The notes under the pieces were generated by a model. The model was not told the origin of the DNA and made no database searches. It was given only the letters and a program-made list of their open reading frames with translations. From contig JAIOYW010000008.1 of assembly GCA_021740915.1 (NCBI GenBank), forward strand, positions 124,001 through 188,000: a DNA stretch of 64,000 bases, given 5' to 3'. Shown piece by piece: positions 1 through 8,700 of the stretch (the first letter of the stretch is position 1; the number at the start of each line of letters is the position of its first letter). The stretch comes from Ignavibacteriales bacterium (lineage in GTDB: Bacteria; Bacteroidota; Ignavibacteria; Ignavibacteriales; Melioribacteraceae). The translations under genes were made by a program, and so were the position numbers.

Positions 1-165
1 GGGCAAATGCCTTTCTTTAACATGCGAATACCGTGATATTACGAATCGTTGCGGGATATACATATAAAATTACAACTTATATTCCCGTTATATACAATAG
101 GTATAGCGGGAAGTTATGCACAATAAAAACAGAGAGACCGCGTCAAACACAAAAAAGAATGTACA
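1..165. other. Left edge with degenerate palindromes; possible remnant of an attC right arm
   Basis: No gene is visible before the esterase start at 166. Two imperfect inverted repeats are visible: CGGGATATA (about 51-59) against TATATTCCCG (about 77-86), and CCCGTTATA against GTATAGCGGG just after. A GTTATGCAC at about 113-121 resembles the terminal GTTATGTGC of the attC-like site at 1054-1188. If this is the end of an upstream attC, the esterase would be a complete cassette. The stretch is cut by the window edge, so this is weak. Confidence 0.25.
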
Positions 166-1044
166 ATGAAAAAAACAATTTTATTTATTACAGTTTTAAT
201 AACCATTTTGACTGGTTGTGGAAAAGATGATAATAGTAACAATTCAGATTCCTGTTATTCAAATACAAATGCACAGACTTTAGTTCATGACGGTCTTAAT
301 AGAGAATATATATTGTATATACCTAACTCCTATGATGGGACATCTGCTGTTCCATTAATGTTAAACTTTCATGGGTTTGGTGGTAGTGCAAGTGATTACA
401 TGCAAGATGCAGATATGCGCTCATTGGCAGAATCAGACACCTTTATTTTGGTCTATCCCCAAGGTAGTTGTTTAGATGGATCTTCTCACTGGAATGCTTG
501 TCCAAATGGTGGAGATAATAAAAGCAATGCTGATGATTTTGGATTTGTTGAATCAATGATTAATGAGATTTCATCGCAATATAATATAGATATTGAAAGA
601 ATTTATGCTGCGGGGTACTCAAACGGTGGTATGATGGCATATGGACTTGCGAACTATAAAAGTGAATTAATTGCTGCGGTAGCCTCTGTTTCGGGCGTTA
701 TGTTAGATTGTGTTGGGCCGACAAGTCATCCAATGCCAGTGGTGCATCTTCACGGAACCTCTGATGGTGTTCTTCCCTATAATGGGAGTAGTGACTGGAA
801 CTCTGCCCAAAGCACATTGGACCATTGGATTAATTTCAATAATACAGTTTTAACCCCAACCGTAACAAGTGACAACAATATTGAACATTATGTTTATGAT
901 CAAGGAGATAGCTCAGTTTCTGTTGAGCATTACAAATATATTGGTGGAGACCATGTTTGGTTTAGCGCAAATTTTCAAGGTCAGAACACATCTGAATTGG
1001 TTTGGAATTTTGTGTCACGATATAACATAAATGGATTGAGATAA
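166..1044 (+). CDS. Secreted lipoprotein esterase of the PHB-depolymerase/LpqC-like family
   Basis: A 292-aa alpha/beta hydrolase. The N-terminus is a lipoprotein signal peptide with lipobox LTGC (Cys18), so the mature enzyme should be membrane anchored. The nucleophile elbow GYSNGG places the catalytic Ser at residue 152. HGFGGSASDY near residue 65 fits the oxyanion-hole strand. The acid is probably the Asp of HGTSDGVLPY (about residue 200) and the base His263 in GGDHVW. Family members hydrolyse polyhydroxyalkanoate oligomers, feruloyl esters or acetyl-xylan; the substrate cannot be read from the sequence. It stands alone, followed at once by an attC-like palindrome, so it may be a mobile gene cassette. 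The start at ATG 166 gives a clean signal peptide. Confidence 0.8.
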   Translation: MKKTILFITVLITILTGCGKDDNSNNSDSCYSNTNAQTLVHDGLNREYILYIPNSYDGTSAVPLMLNFHGFGGSASDYMQDADMRSLAESDTFILVYPQGSCLDGSSHWNACPNGGDNKSNADDFGFVESMINEISSQYNIDIERIYAAGYSNGGMMAYGLANYKSELIAAVASVSGVMLDCVGPTSHPMPVVHLHGTSDGVLPYNGSSDWNSAQSTLDHWINFNNTVLTPTVTSDNNIEHYVYDQGDSSVSVEHYKYIGGDHVWFSANFQGQNTSELVWNFVSRYNINGLR

Positions 1045-1053
1045 AGAATAAAA

Positions 1054-1188
1054 GTGCATAACAATGTATATAAAAAATAGGCGAGTTTGTGCTGAAATCA
1101 AAGTTTTTGGTTCGTATCAGACTTTGTGCTGAACCGAAAGTTTCGTGCTTCGTAATCGCCTACTTTTCATATACTAAACGTTATGTGC
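1054..1188 (+). mobile_element. attC-like recombination site (integron cassette end)
   Basis: A 135-bp imperfect palindrome. The left arm begins GTGCATAAC (1054-1062), then TGTATATA and TAGGCG (1078-1083). The right arm runs CGCCTA (1157-1162), CATATAC, and ends CGTTATGTGC (1179-1188). The arms pair over about 30 nt with mismatches and unpaired bases, and the loop holds further short repeats (TTTGTGCTGAA twice; GGTTC against GAACC). A long imperfect hairpin with AAC/GTT core ends just downstream of a single gene is the layout of integron attC sites. The cores deviate from the classical RYYYAAC/GTTRRRY, and no integrase is visible in the window. Confidence 0.55.
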
Positions 1189-1280
1189 AAGCGGAGAAAA
1201 GACAACGACACAGCAAATTGACAATGAAAATTGAATATTAAACTTGGAATGAAAAACGAAACTGACAGACAAATAACCCG

Positions 1281-1460
1281 ACCTGTCTGCCGACCAGGCA
1301 GGCACTCATTGCCGACCCGAATGTGTTTTAATTTTTTTTACCCACCGCACAGAAATTTTGAAATTCTTCCGACCCACATTGCACACATTGGCAAGTCGCA
1401 CGAGCCAACGCTGATACCAAAGCTTTGTCAAAGAGTGCAATCTTGCCGACACACAAAGAA
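1281..1460. repeat. Left copy of the inverted repeat bracketing the defence operon
   Basis: This stretch is partly matched by the reverse complement of 10180-10360. Shared blocks are GTGTTTTAATTTTTT (1323-1337), AAATTTTGAAATTCT (about 1353-1367) and ACA..TTGGCAAG (about 1384-1395). It also contains a hairpin: ATTGCACACATTGGCAAG (from about 1378) against AGCTTTGTCAAAGAGTGCAAT (ending about 1441). GTCTGCC...GGCAGGC (about 1284-1302) is a further palindrome. No convincing gene lies between 1189 and 1497; a short open frame at 1231-1485 runs through these palindromes and looks non-coding. Confidence 0.6.
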
Positions 1461-1497
1461 GTACTTTATTTACAATTCTGATTAAACCAAAAGCAAT

Positions 1498-4400
1498 ATG
1501 CTATTAGATAATAAAACCAAGACAGAAGACAGCGAATTTTACAAAGTATTCGACTTCATTAAAAACTATACAGAAAAAGGCGGACTTGACATTGTTACCG
1601 GATTTTTTTCGATTTATGCTTTGGCATTAATGAAGGATGATGTAAATCAAGCTGAGAAATTCAGGCTGATTTTGGGAAACCTTATGCAAGAAGAATCTCA
1701 ACTAAACAAAACTATTGACTTGCTTAATGGAGACCCAAGTATTACAAGTACATTTACTTTAAGTGCTTCGGCTCAAAAAGCAGTTGAATTTTTGAAACAG
1801 GAAAAAGTTTTAGTTAAAACAATTCAAAGGAATTTCTGTCACGCAAAGGCATACATCTATAACGACAAAGACACAAGAAAAAACTTTCATATAATTGGCA
1901 GCTCTAACTTGACAGATGCCGGACTTGGAATTAAAGACAGTAGCAATATTGAATTAAACACCGCTTCAACAGGTAACGACAACGATTATAAGGAAATAAA
2001 AAAATGGTTCAAACATCAATGGGATAATATTGCACAGGAAAAAATTGAGCTTCCTGATAAATCTAAAGTTGATGTAAAAAAACATTTGATAGAACTTATT
2101 ACAAACCTTTGGAAACCTTGGGAGCCAATTGATTTATATTATAAAGTCCTTTACGAATTATTCAAAGACGATTTACTTGCCCTTTCGACTGATGCCGAAT
2201 TTAAACGTGAAATTGCACATTTAGAGGAAACAATTATTTATAAAACTTTATTCCCTTACCAACAAAAAGGTGCAATCAGTCTGATTAAAATGCTTCAAAA
2301 GTTTAACGGAGCAATTCTTGCCGATGCAGTTGGTTTGGGTAAAACCTGGACTGCTTTGGCTGTAATGAAATATTTTGAAACCAAAGGATATACAGTAGTT
2401 TTATTTTGCCCTAAAAAGCTACGGATTAATTGGGAGCAATACCAATCTCACCGAGGTTCAAGGTTTGAAAAAGATGAGCTTGAATACTTTGTCAGAAACC
2501 ATACTGACCTGCAAGACGAAAGACTATCTACCGGTTATCCTGACTTCCCACTTATTAAGATTCAAAGGAAACAAAAACTGCTTATCGTTATTGATGAAAG
2601 CCACAATTTACGGAATGACAAATCTTCTCGTTACAAATTTTTAGTTGATAATGTTTTAATGCCCGAAAGGATTAAACGAGATGTAAAGGTTTTGCACCTG
2701 TCAGCAACACCCATCAACAACAAATTGATGGACATTAGGAATCAGTTTAAATTGATGACCAAAGGACAAGATGATGGTTTTAAGGAAACTGATTTGGAAA
2801 TTGAAAGTTTGGAAAATATTTTCCGGAATGCTCAAAAGGATTTTGGAGAATGGACAAGTCTTGACAATAGAAAAATTGCTGACTTTATAAGTAAACTTCC
2901 TTTAAAATTTGAGAAATTAACGGATGCTCTCATTGTTGCAAGAACGAGAAAACTAATTGAAAGCGAGTTTGGGGAAATGAATTTCCCGAAAAAAGGAGAC
3001 CCAATAAACAACTATATCACGCCTGACAAGATTGGGAACTTAAAATCATTTGACGATATACTGAATTCTTTGCGGGTAAACCTGACTGCTTATCGCCCAT
3101 CGGAATACATCAAAGACTTGAAAATTGAAAGTGTTTTGGAAAACCCGAAACAACGTGAAAAGTTTTTGGTCAAAATGATGTATATCCTATTAATGAAGCG
3201 ACTTGAATCAAGCTGGTATTCATTCAAACTTACAGTTGAAAATATCTTGAACCATCACACGAATGCTTTAGAAAAGGTAGAGAAATTCATTAAGACGAAA
3301 CAAGATACAACCATTGAAAGCGAACTAACTGGCGAAGAACAGGAAGAAATTGAAGAAACAGCAGCAGAGATTGATGGAGAAAACGAAGAGCCAATTACAC
3401 TTGGAAAGAAGAATCCAATTGCATTATCATCAATAACTAAGATTGACCTTTTCAAAAAGCATCTTGAAGCAGACATTGTAAAACTTAAAAAGCTAAAGGA
3501 AAACCTTGATAATTTTGAAAAGGATTTCAATGAGAAAAAGACCAACGACCCGAAATTAGATAAACTCATTGAACACATAAAAACAAAACAAAAGGGAGAA
3601 AACAAAAAAATATTAATTTTTACCGTATTCAAAGACACTGCAAAATTCTTATACGATAAACTGAAAGAAAATAAAATTGCTAACCTTGCCTATGTTTCCG
3701 GCTCAATCAGTGAAACAATAGACGGTTATACAGGCGAAAAATTTGAAATCATACTTGAACGATTTGCCCCTTTCACCAAACTCTACAACGAAAAAGAATG
3801 GAGTGAACTTTACGAAAAGGCAAATCTTGGAGATGAATTTAAGGAGGGAGATAAATGGAAAGTATCTTATGAAAAGTGGCTTGAAATTATTAGAAAACAC
3901 GATAAAAATACTCTAAAAAAAATTGAAGCTCCAATTAATATTCTTATTGCAACCGATTGTTTAAGCGAAGGACAGAACTTGCAGGACTGCGACACAGTTG
4001 TTAATTACGATATTCACTGGAATCCGGTTCGCCTGATACAACGAATGGGGCGTATTGACCGACTTGGTTCTCCGAATAAATTAATTTACGGAATAAATTT
4101 TTGGCCCGGGAAAAATTATGAAGATTATTTACGATTGAAATCAAGAGTTGAAAACCGTATGGCTTTGATGAGTGTTGTTGGTACTGAACTGGACGACAAT
4201 CTTACACCGGAATTTCAGAAAATGGTTGAAGACAATCCTTTGTTGCCAAAACAAGCTCAAAAAATGCTTGACCAGTTACAGATAACTTGGGATGATATAG
4301 AAGTAAACGATGAAACACTTGGCTTAAATGACTTGTCGCTTGAGCAATTCAGGCAGGAATTGTTTGAGTTTTTCAAAAAGAATGAGGAGTTTTTCAAGCA

Positions 4401-4872
4401 AATTCCAAATGGCGTTTTTACAGGTTTCAAATTTAAACCAAACAAAAAATGGAAGGAGTTACCCGATAGCGTTGTAGCTGTACTTGGTTATCCAAAACGA
4501 CCTGATGAAGTTACAAACCACGTTTACGAGGAAATTCATCTACTGCATCAATCTTTTGATGATAAAGGTAAAGGCGTTTTATTAAACAACAATCAGGAAA
4601 TTCTTGCTTTGTTGCGACATCACAAACTGGAAATTCGATATGTGCCAAAGCAAATTGAAAATTCCGATAAAGACATTATTCAAAAATTATCCGACTCTGT
4701 TTCCCATTGGGTTAAATCGCAAGCAATACCTGTAGCCGTGAACCAAATTCAGAATATGTTTACTGGCGACATAACACCAAAGAAAATTTCACCGGAACAA
4801 AAGAAACTTGAAGATAAGTTTAAACTTGAAAATTTTGATTTAATAAACTGGTTTGTAATATCAAATAAGTAA
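1498..4872 (+). CDS. PLD-nuclease / superfamily 2 helicase fusion, restriction-defence type
   Basis: A 1124-aa two-part protein. Residues 1 to about 190 hold one phospholipase-D-type HKD motif: HAK at 115-117 and GSSN at 134-137. A single HKD per chain implies that the active site forms by dimerisation, as in BfiI-type nucleases. From about residue 250 a SNF2/SF2 helicase follows: Walker A around ADAVGLGKT with Lys282, DESH at 366-369, motif III SATP near 402, and QRMGRIDR at 848-855 as motif VI. Residues 600-720 include a charged, coiled-coil-like acidic stretch. The gene lies 7 nt upstream of the KilA-N gene, and the operon ends with an adenine methyltransferase. The inferred role is the ATP-dependent translocase/nuclease of an R-M-like defence module; PLD/helicase/methylase combinations are known in NgoAVII/CglI-type and DISARM-type systems. 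The exact class is unknown. Confidence 0.8.
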   Translation: MLLDNKTKTEDSEFYKVFDFIKNYTEKGGLDIVTGFFSIYALALMKDDVNQAEKFRLILGNLMQEESQLNKTIDLLNGDPSITSTFTLSASAQKAVEFLKQEKVLVKTIQRNFCHAKAYIYNDKDTRKNFHIIGSSNLTDAGLGIKDSSNIELNTASTGNDNDYKEIKKWFKHQWDNIAQEKIELPDKSKVDVKKHLIELITNLWKPWEPIDLYYKVLYELFKDDLLALSTDAEFKREIAHLEETIIYKTLFPYQQKGAISLIKMLQKFNGAILADAVGLGKTWTALAVMKYFETKGYTVVLFCPKKLRINWEQYQSHRGSRFEKDELEYFVRNHTDLQDERLSTGYPDFPLIKIQRKQKLLIVIDESHNLRNDKSSRYKFLVDNVLMPERIKRDVKVLHLSATPINNKLMDIRNQFKLMTKGQDDGFKETDLEIESLENIFRNAQKDFGEWTSLDNRKIADFISKLPLKFEKLTDALIVARTRKLIESEFGEMNFPKKGDPINNYITPDKIGNLKSFDDILNSLRVNLTAYRPSEYIKDLKIESVLENPKQREKFLVKMMYILLMKRLESSWYSFKLTVENILNHHTNALEKVEKFIKTKQDTTIESELTGEEQEEIEETAAEIDGENEEPITLGKKNPIALSSITKIDLFKKHLEADIVKLKKLKENLDNFEKDFNEKKTNDPKLDKLIEHIKTKQKGENKKILIFTVFKDTAKFLYDKLKENKIANLAYVSGSISETIDGYTGEKFEIILERFAPFTKLYNEKEWSELYEKANLGDEFKEGDKWKVSYEKWLEIIRKHDKNTLKKIEAPINILIATDCLSEGQNLQDCDTVVNYDIHWNPVRLIQRMGRIDRLGSPNKLIYGINFWPGKNYEDYLRLKSRVENRMALMSVVGTELDDNLTPEFQKMVEDNPLLPKQAQKMLDQLQITWDDIEVNDETLGLNDLSLEQFRQELFEFFKKNEEFFKQIPNGVFTGFKFKPNKKWKELPDSVVAVLGYPKRPDEVTNHVYEEIHLLHQSFDDKGKGVLLNNNQEILALLRHHKLEIRYVPKQIENSDKDIIQKLSDSVSHWVKSQAIPVAVNQIQNMFTGDITPKKISPEQKKLEDKFKLENFDLINWFVISNK

Positions 4873-4879
4873 ACTTAAT

Positions 4880-5698
4880 ATGGCACAAAAAAGGAAAATA
4901 AAAGTCATACAAACTGAGATAACCATAATTTTTAAAGACAATATTGACTACATCAGTTTAACTGATATGACAATGAATTTTAATGAAGGCAGCGGGCTGA
5001 TCGGTAAGTGGATTACTAACAAAAACACATTGGAATACCTTGGTACATGGGAAAAAATCAATAACCCTGATTTTAATTACCCCGAATTCGGGGTAATTGA
5101 AAATGAGGCTGGCGTTAACCGTTTCATTATGTCTGTCGGGCAATGGATTGAAAGAACAAATTCAATAGGAATGTTAGTAAAACAGGGAAGATATGGTGGA
5201 ACATTCGCCCATAAAGATATTGCTTTTCACTTTGCAATGTGGCTTAGTCCGGAGTTTCAGATCTATTTGGTTAATGAATTCCAACGACTTAAAGCAGACG
5301 AAAATGACCGTCTAAAACTTGAATGGAATCTGCAACGAACTTTAGCCAAAGTAAATTATCGAATACATACCGATGCAATTAAAGAAAATCTTATCCCAAA
5401 AGAACTTTCAAAAACTGAAATACAATTTGTATATGCCGATGAAGCCGATATGTTGAATATGGCTTTGTTTGGAATAACTGCCAAACAATGGCGCGATGCA
5501 AATCCTGATACGGAAGGAAATATAAGAGACTATGCAACTATAGAACAACTGGTAGTATTATCAAATTTAGAAAGCGTTAATGCCGTTTTGATTCATCAGG
5601 GTTTATCTCAACCCGAACGATTAAAACAACTTAATAAAACTGCTATTCAGCAAATGAAATCCCTTGTTAACAATTTAAATGTAAGAAAATTAAAATAG
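4880..5698 (+). CDS. KilA-N domain protein in the defence operon
   Basis: A 272-aa protein whose first 115 residues match the KilA-N fold: ISLTDM near 25, the WITNKNTLEYLGTWE block, NEAGVNRF, and the closing block GGTFAHKDIAFHFAMWLSPE followed by YLVNEFQRLK. KilA-N is a DNA-binding domain common in phages and in genes beside restriction systems. The C-terminal half is a charged helical domain (YADEADMLNMALFG, then ATIEQLVVLSNLES) often found with this KilA-N type. It sits 7 nt after the helicase gene and 7 nt before the methyltransferase gene, so the three are very likely co-transcribed. A regulatory or DNA-recruitment role is inference. A perfect 24-bp palindrome lies inside the gene. Confidence 0.75.
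   Translation: MAQKRKIKVIQTEITIIFKDNIDYISLTDMTMNFNEGSGLIGKWITNKNTLEYLGTWEKINNPDFNYPEFGVIENEAGVNRFIMSVGQWIERTNSIGMLVKQGRYGGTFAHKDIAFHFAMWLSPEFQIYLVNEFQRLKADENDRLKLEWNLQRTLAKVNYRIHTDAIKENLIPKELSKTEIQFVYADEADMLNMALFGITAKQWRDANPDTEGNIRDYATIEQLVVLSNLESVNAVLIHQGLSQPERLKQLNKTAIQQMKSLVNNLNVRKLK
5075..5098. repeat. Perfect 24-bp palindrome inside the KilA-N gene
   Basis: The half-site AATTACCCCGAA is followed directly by its reverse complement TTCGGGGTAATT, with no spacer. It encodes NYPEFGVI in the KilA-N domain. As far as I know the family, the protein aligns through here without a gap, so this is probably not an inserted element. It could be an operator-like site or chance. Confidence 0.7.
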
Positions 5699-5705
5699 TT
5701 GAATT

Positions 5706-8700
5706 ATGAATCTAAATATATTCAATACTAATAATCTTTTTGAAGCAGCAACTAATCTTTTTCAGCAATTAGGTATTAAACTCAATTCAAATACTGCTGA
5801 AGCATTGCCTACAAAGGATTTATTGAAAAGCTTTTACAAAGATAACGAGGTTTTTAATTCTATTAAAAGTACCTATTTTATTGGTATTATTGACGATTCG
5901 GTGTTTCAGGCAACCGGAATGCCTGCCCGTTCCGCAGGCGGGTTTGATGTAAATTACAGCATAAAAGAAGCATTGCAACAAGGCGATAAAAACTACGATG
6001 GGCTTATGCTTTTCGCTTTGGAACTGACGAAGAAACCGACACGAACTGAAATATCTGAAATTACAAGGGCATTTAACCGCATAAGCCAAAAAATGCCGGT
6101 AGCGTTGGTATTAAAATATGCTATAGAAAAAGAAGCAGTCATTTCAATTGCTATAAGTGAACGATTCAAATATCTGCAAAACTGGAGGCAAGGAGAAAAA
6201 GCAGGTAAAGTTATTATCCTGAGAGATATTTTCACGAGCAACACACACGCAGGGCATAAACGTATATTGCTTGATCTTGTGAAACCGGCAGGAGTTACAA
6301 ACTATGCACAGCTTCACGCACAATGGTTAGAAGTGCTTGATGTAAACATTCTGAACAAAAAATTCTTTCAGGAGCTTGCCAACTGGTATTTCTGGGCAAT
6401 GGATAAAGTGCAATTTCCTGACGATATTGAGAAAAAGAAAGATGTACGAAACGCCACAAACCTGATTCGCCTTATTACTCGGGTAATTTTTATATGGTTC
6501 ATCAAAGAGAAACACCTTGTTCCGGCTTCATTGTTCAATGAAAAATATCTTGAAGATATTTTAAAGGATTTTCAGAAAAACAAAAAGTCATGCAATTATT
6601 ATCAGGCAATCCTGCAAAACTTGTTTTTTGGTACGCTTAATCAAAAAATGGATGAAAGAGATTTTGCAGAAGACCACAATCGTACAAACAAACTTGACCA
6701 AGGTATAAAAAACAAATATCGCTATCCGGATAAATTCAATATTTCCAAAAAAGAGATTATTGATTTATTCAAAGACATCCCATTTCTGAATGGTGGTTTG
6801 TTCGATTGCCTTGATAAGTTTGATGAAGAAAAACTTGAAAAGGGAAAGAAAGAACAAATATTTGTTGATGGGTTTACCCGCCTTGATGGCAAACAAGCCA
6901 TTGTCCCCGATTATTTGTTTTTTGGAGAAGAGGTTGAAGTTGATTTAACAGAGTATTACGACCCAGAAGCGAAAAAGCCAATTATTAAAAAAGTAAATGG
7001 ATTGTTTCATATTCTAAATAGTTTCAAATTTACAGTAGCTGAAAACACACCAATAGAAGAAGAAATTGCCCTTGACCCTGAATTGTTGGGCAAAGTGTTT
7101 GAAAACCTGCTGGCAAGTTATAACCCCGAAACTAAAACAACTGCACGAAAACAAACCGGAAGCTTTTATACGCTCCGTGAGATTGTCAATTATATGGTTG
7201 ATGAATCATTGATTGAATACCTGAAAAGTGTCGTGAGCATCCCTGCTCACGAATTAAATCAAAAGCAAGATGCTTTTGAAACCTTTGAAACTTTTTTCAA
7301 TCCCCACAACGAGATACAAGTTCACATTGGAAATCTTCCACATTGGCAGCAGGAAAATGTATGGTACTTTGTAACATTCAGGTTAGCCGATTCTATCCCT
7401 GCCGAAGTTGCTGAACAAATTAAAGCAGAAAGGGAAATCTGGCTTAAAAATAACAAAAAGAATGAAAAAGGTGAATACACAAAAGAACAGATAAAAGAAT
7501 ACTACCACCTTTTTTCCGACAGAATAGAACAGCTTCTGAATAACGGCAGGGGCAGTTGTGTCCTTAAAAATCCTGACATTTCTAAAATTGTTGCGGATGC
7601 TTTGAATCATTTTAATAATCAAAGATATGTGTTAGATGAATGGGTAATAATGCCTAATCATGTGCATATTCTTTTCAAACCTTTAGGTGAGAATAAGCTA
7701 CCTGATATTCTCCATTCGTGGAAATCTTTTACAGCCAATGAAATTAATAAGGTAACCGGCAATAAAGGTCAGTTATGGATGCACGAATCTTATGACCATA
7801 TTGTAGGAAATGAAAATGCTTTACATGCAATAAGAAATTATATCAGACAAAATCCTGTGAAGGCTAATTTGAAGGAGGGAGAGTATTTATTAAGCAGAAG
7901 CAGGGATGCTTCTGATACACTGACCAAAAGCAGGGATGCTTCCGGAACTTTTGAGGCTCGTTTGAGGGATTTGTTTTCATACAATGACGAAGGCAATCCT
8001 CTTAATTCAAAAGAAACCGATGAACTTATTGAGGCAATAAATAATGCGAAAATACTTGATCCTGCCTGCGGTTCGGGTGCTTTCCCGATGGGTGTTTTAC
8101 ATAAAATGGTGCATTTACTCCAAAAACTCGACCCCGGTAATGTGAAATGGAAAGCACAACAAAAAGAAAAAATCATTGGAAATCAGATTAAAGAACTCGA
8201 AAAAGATAAAAAAGCCATAGCCGGTTTAAGCGATAAAGCTGTTCGCGAAAAAGCGATTCAGGCGGTGGATGAACGTTTGAAAGAAATTGATGAAATTTTT
8301 GAAAGTAAAAACAATTTTGACGACTACGCCCGTAAACTCTACCTCATTGAAAACTGCATTTATGGCATAGACATACAGCCCATTGCCGTTCAGATTTCAA
8401 AACTCCGCTTCTTTATTTCATTGATAATTGACCAAAAAGTACATCCATCATCTTTGATGGATGAAAATAAAAACCCAGCATCCCTATTGGATGGTAAACC
8501 GAAAGAAAACAGAGGTATCCGCCCATTACCAAACCTTGAAACGAAGTTTGTGGCAGCCAATACGCTGATAAGTTTGGAAATACCAACAACCGATTTATTT
8601 TCTGAAAACAACCCCATTAAACTTTTGCAAGAGCAACTTAAAGCCACACGACACGAATATTTTAATGCGAAAACAAGAAAAGACAAGCTTCATTTACAAC

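Larger units (their letters stand above)
7232..7945 (+). mobile_element. REP-associated tyrosine transposase (RAYT, Y1/HUH) inserted in frame in the methyltransferase
   Basis: Residues of about 510-750 of the 1486-aa protein are an essentially complete RAYT. The N-terminal HWQQENVWYFVTFRLADS strand is followed by a charged helical insert. The metal-binding HUH motif is MPNHVHIL with His652 and His654. The motif IRNYIRQNPVKA gives the catalytic Tyr at about 712. All features expected for single-strand nicking and rejoining are therefore present. The insertion keeps the reading frame on both sides, is on the same strand as the host gene, has no stop, and is flanked by inverted REP-like hairpins. 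Either it is a recent in-frame insertion, or the joint protein is a selected fusion; the sequence alone does not decide. Confidence 0.85.

Noticed and set aside
1231-1485. Open frame of 84 codons between the attC-like site and the helicase
   Set aside because: It runs through the palindromic repeat, has no ribosome site, and its translation is low in normal protein features (Cys/His/Pro/Thr-rich).
3255-3638. Minus-strand open frame of 127 codons inside the helicase gene
   Set aside because: It is antisense to the acidic/lysine-rich part of the helicase; the Ser/Phe-rich translation is the mirror of Lys/Glu codons.
5075-5098. The KilA-N palindrome as an inserted mobile element
   Set aside because: The encoded stretch appears to align with other KilA-N proteins without a gap, so it does not look inserted.
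7896-7945. CRISPR-like repeats in the methyltransferase
   Set aside because: There are only two direct copies of a short hairpin with a short spacer, inside a gene; this is REP-like, not a CRISPR array. No other regular array was found.
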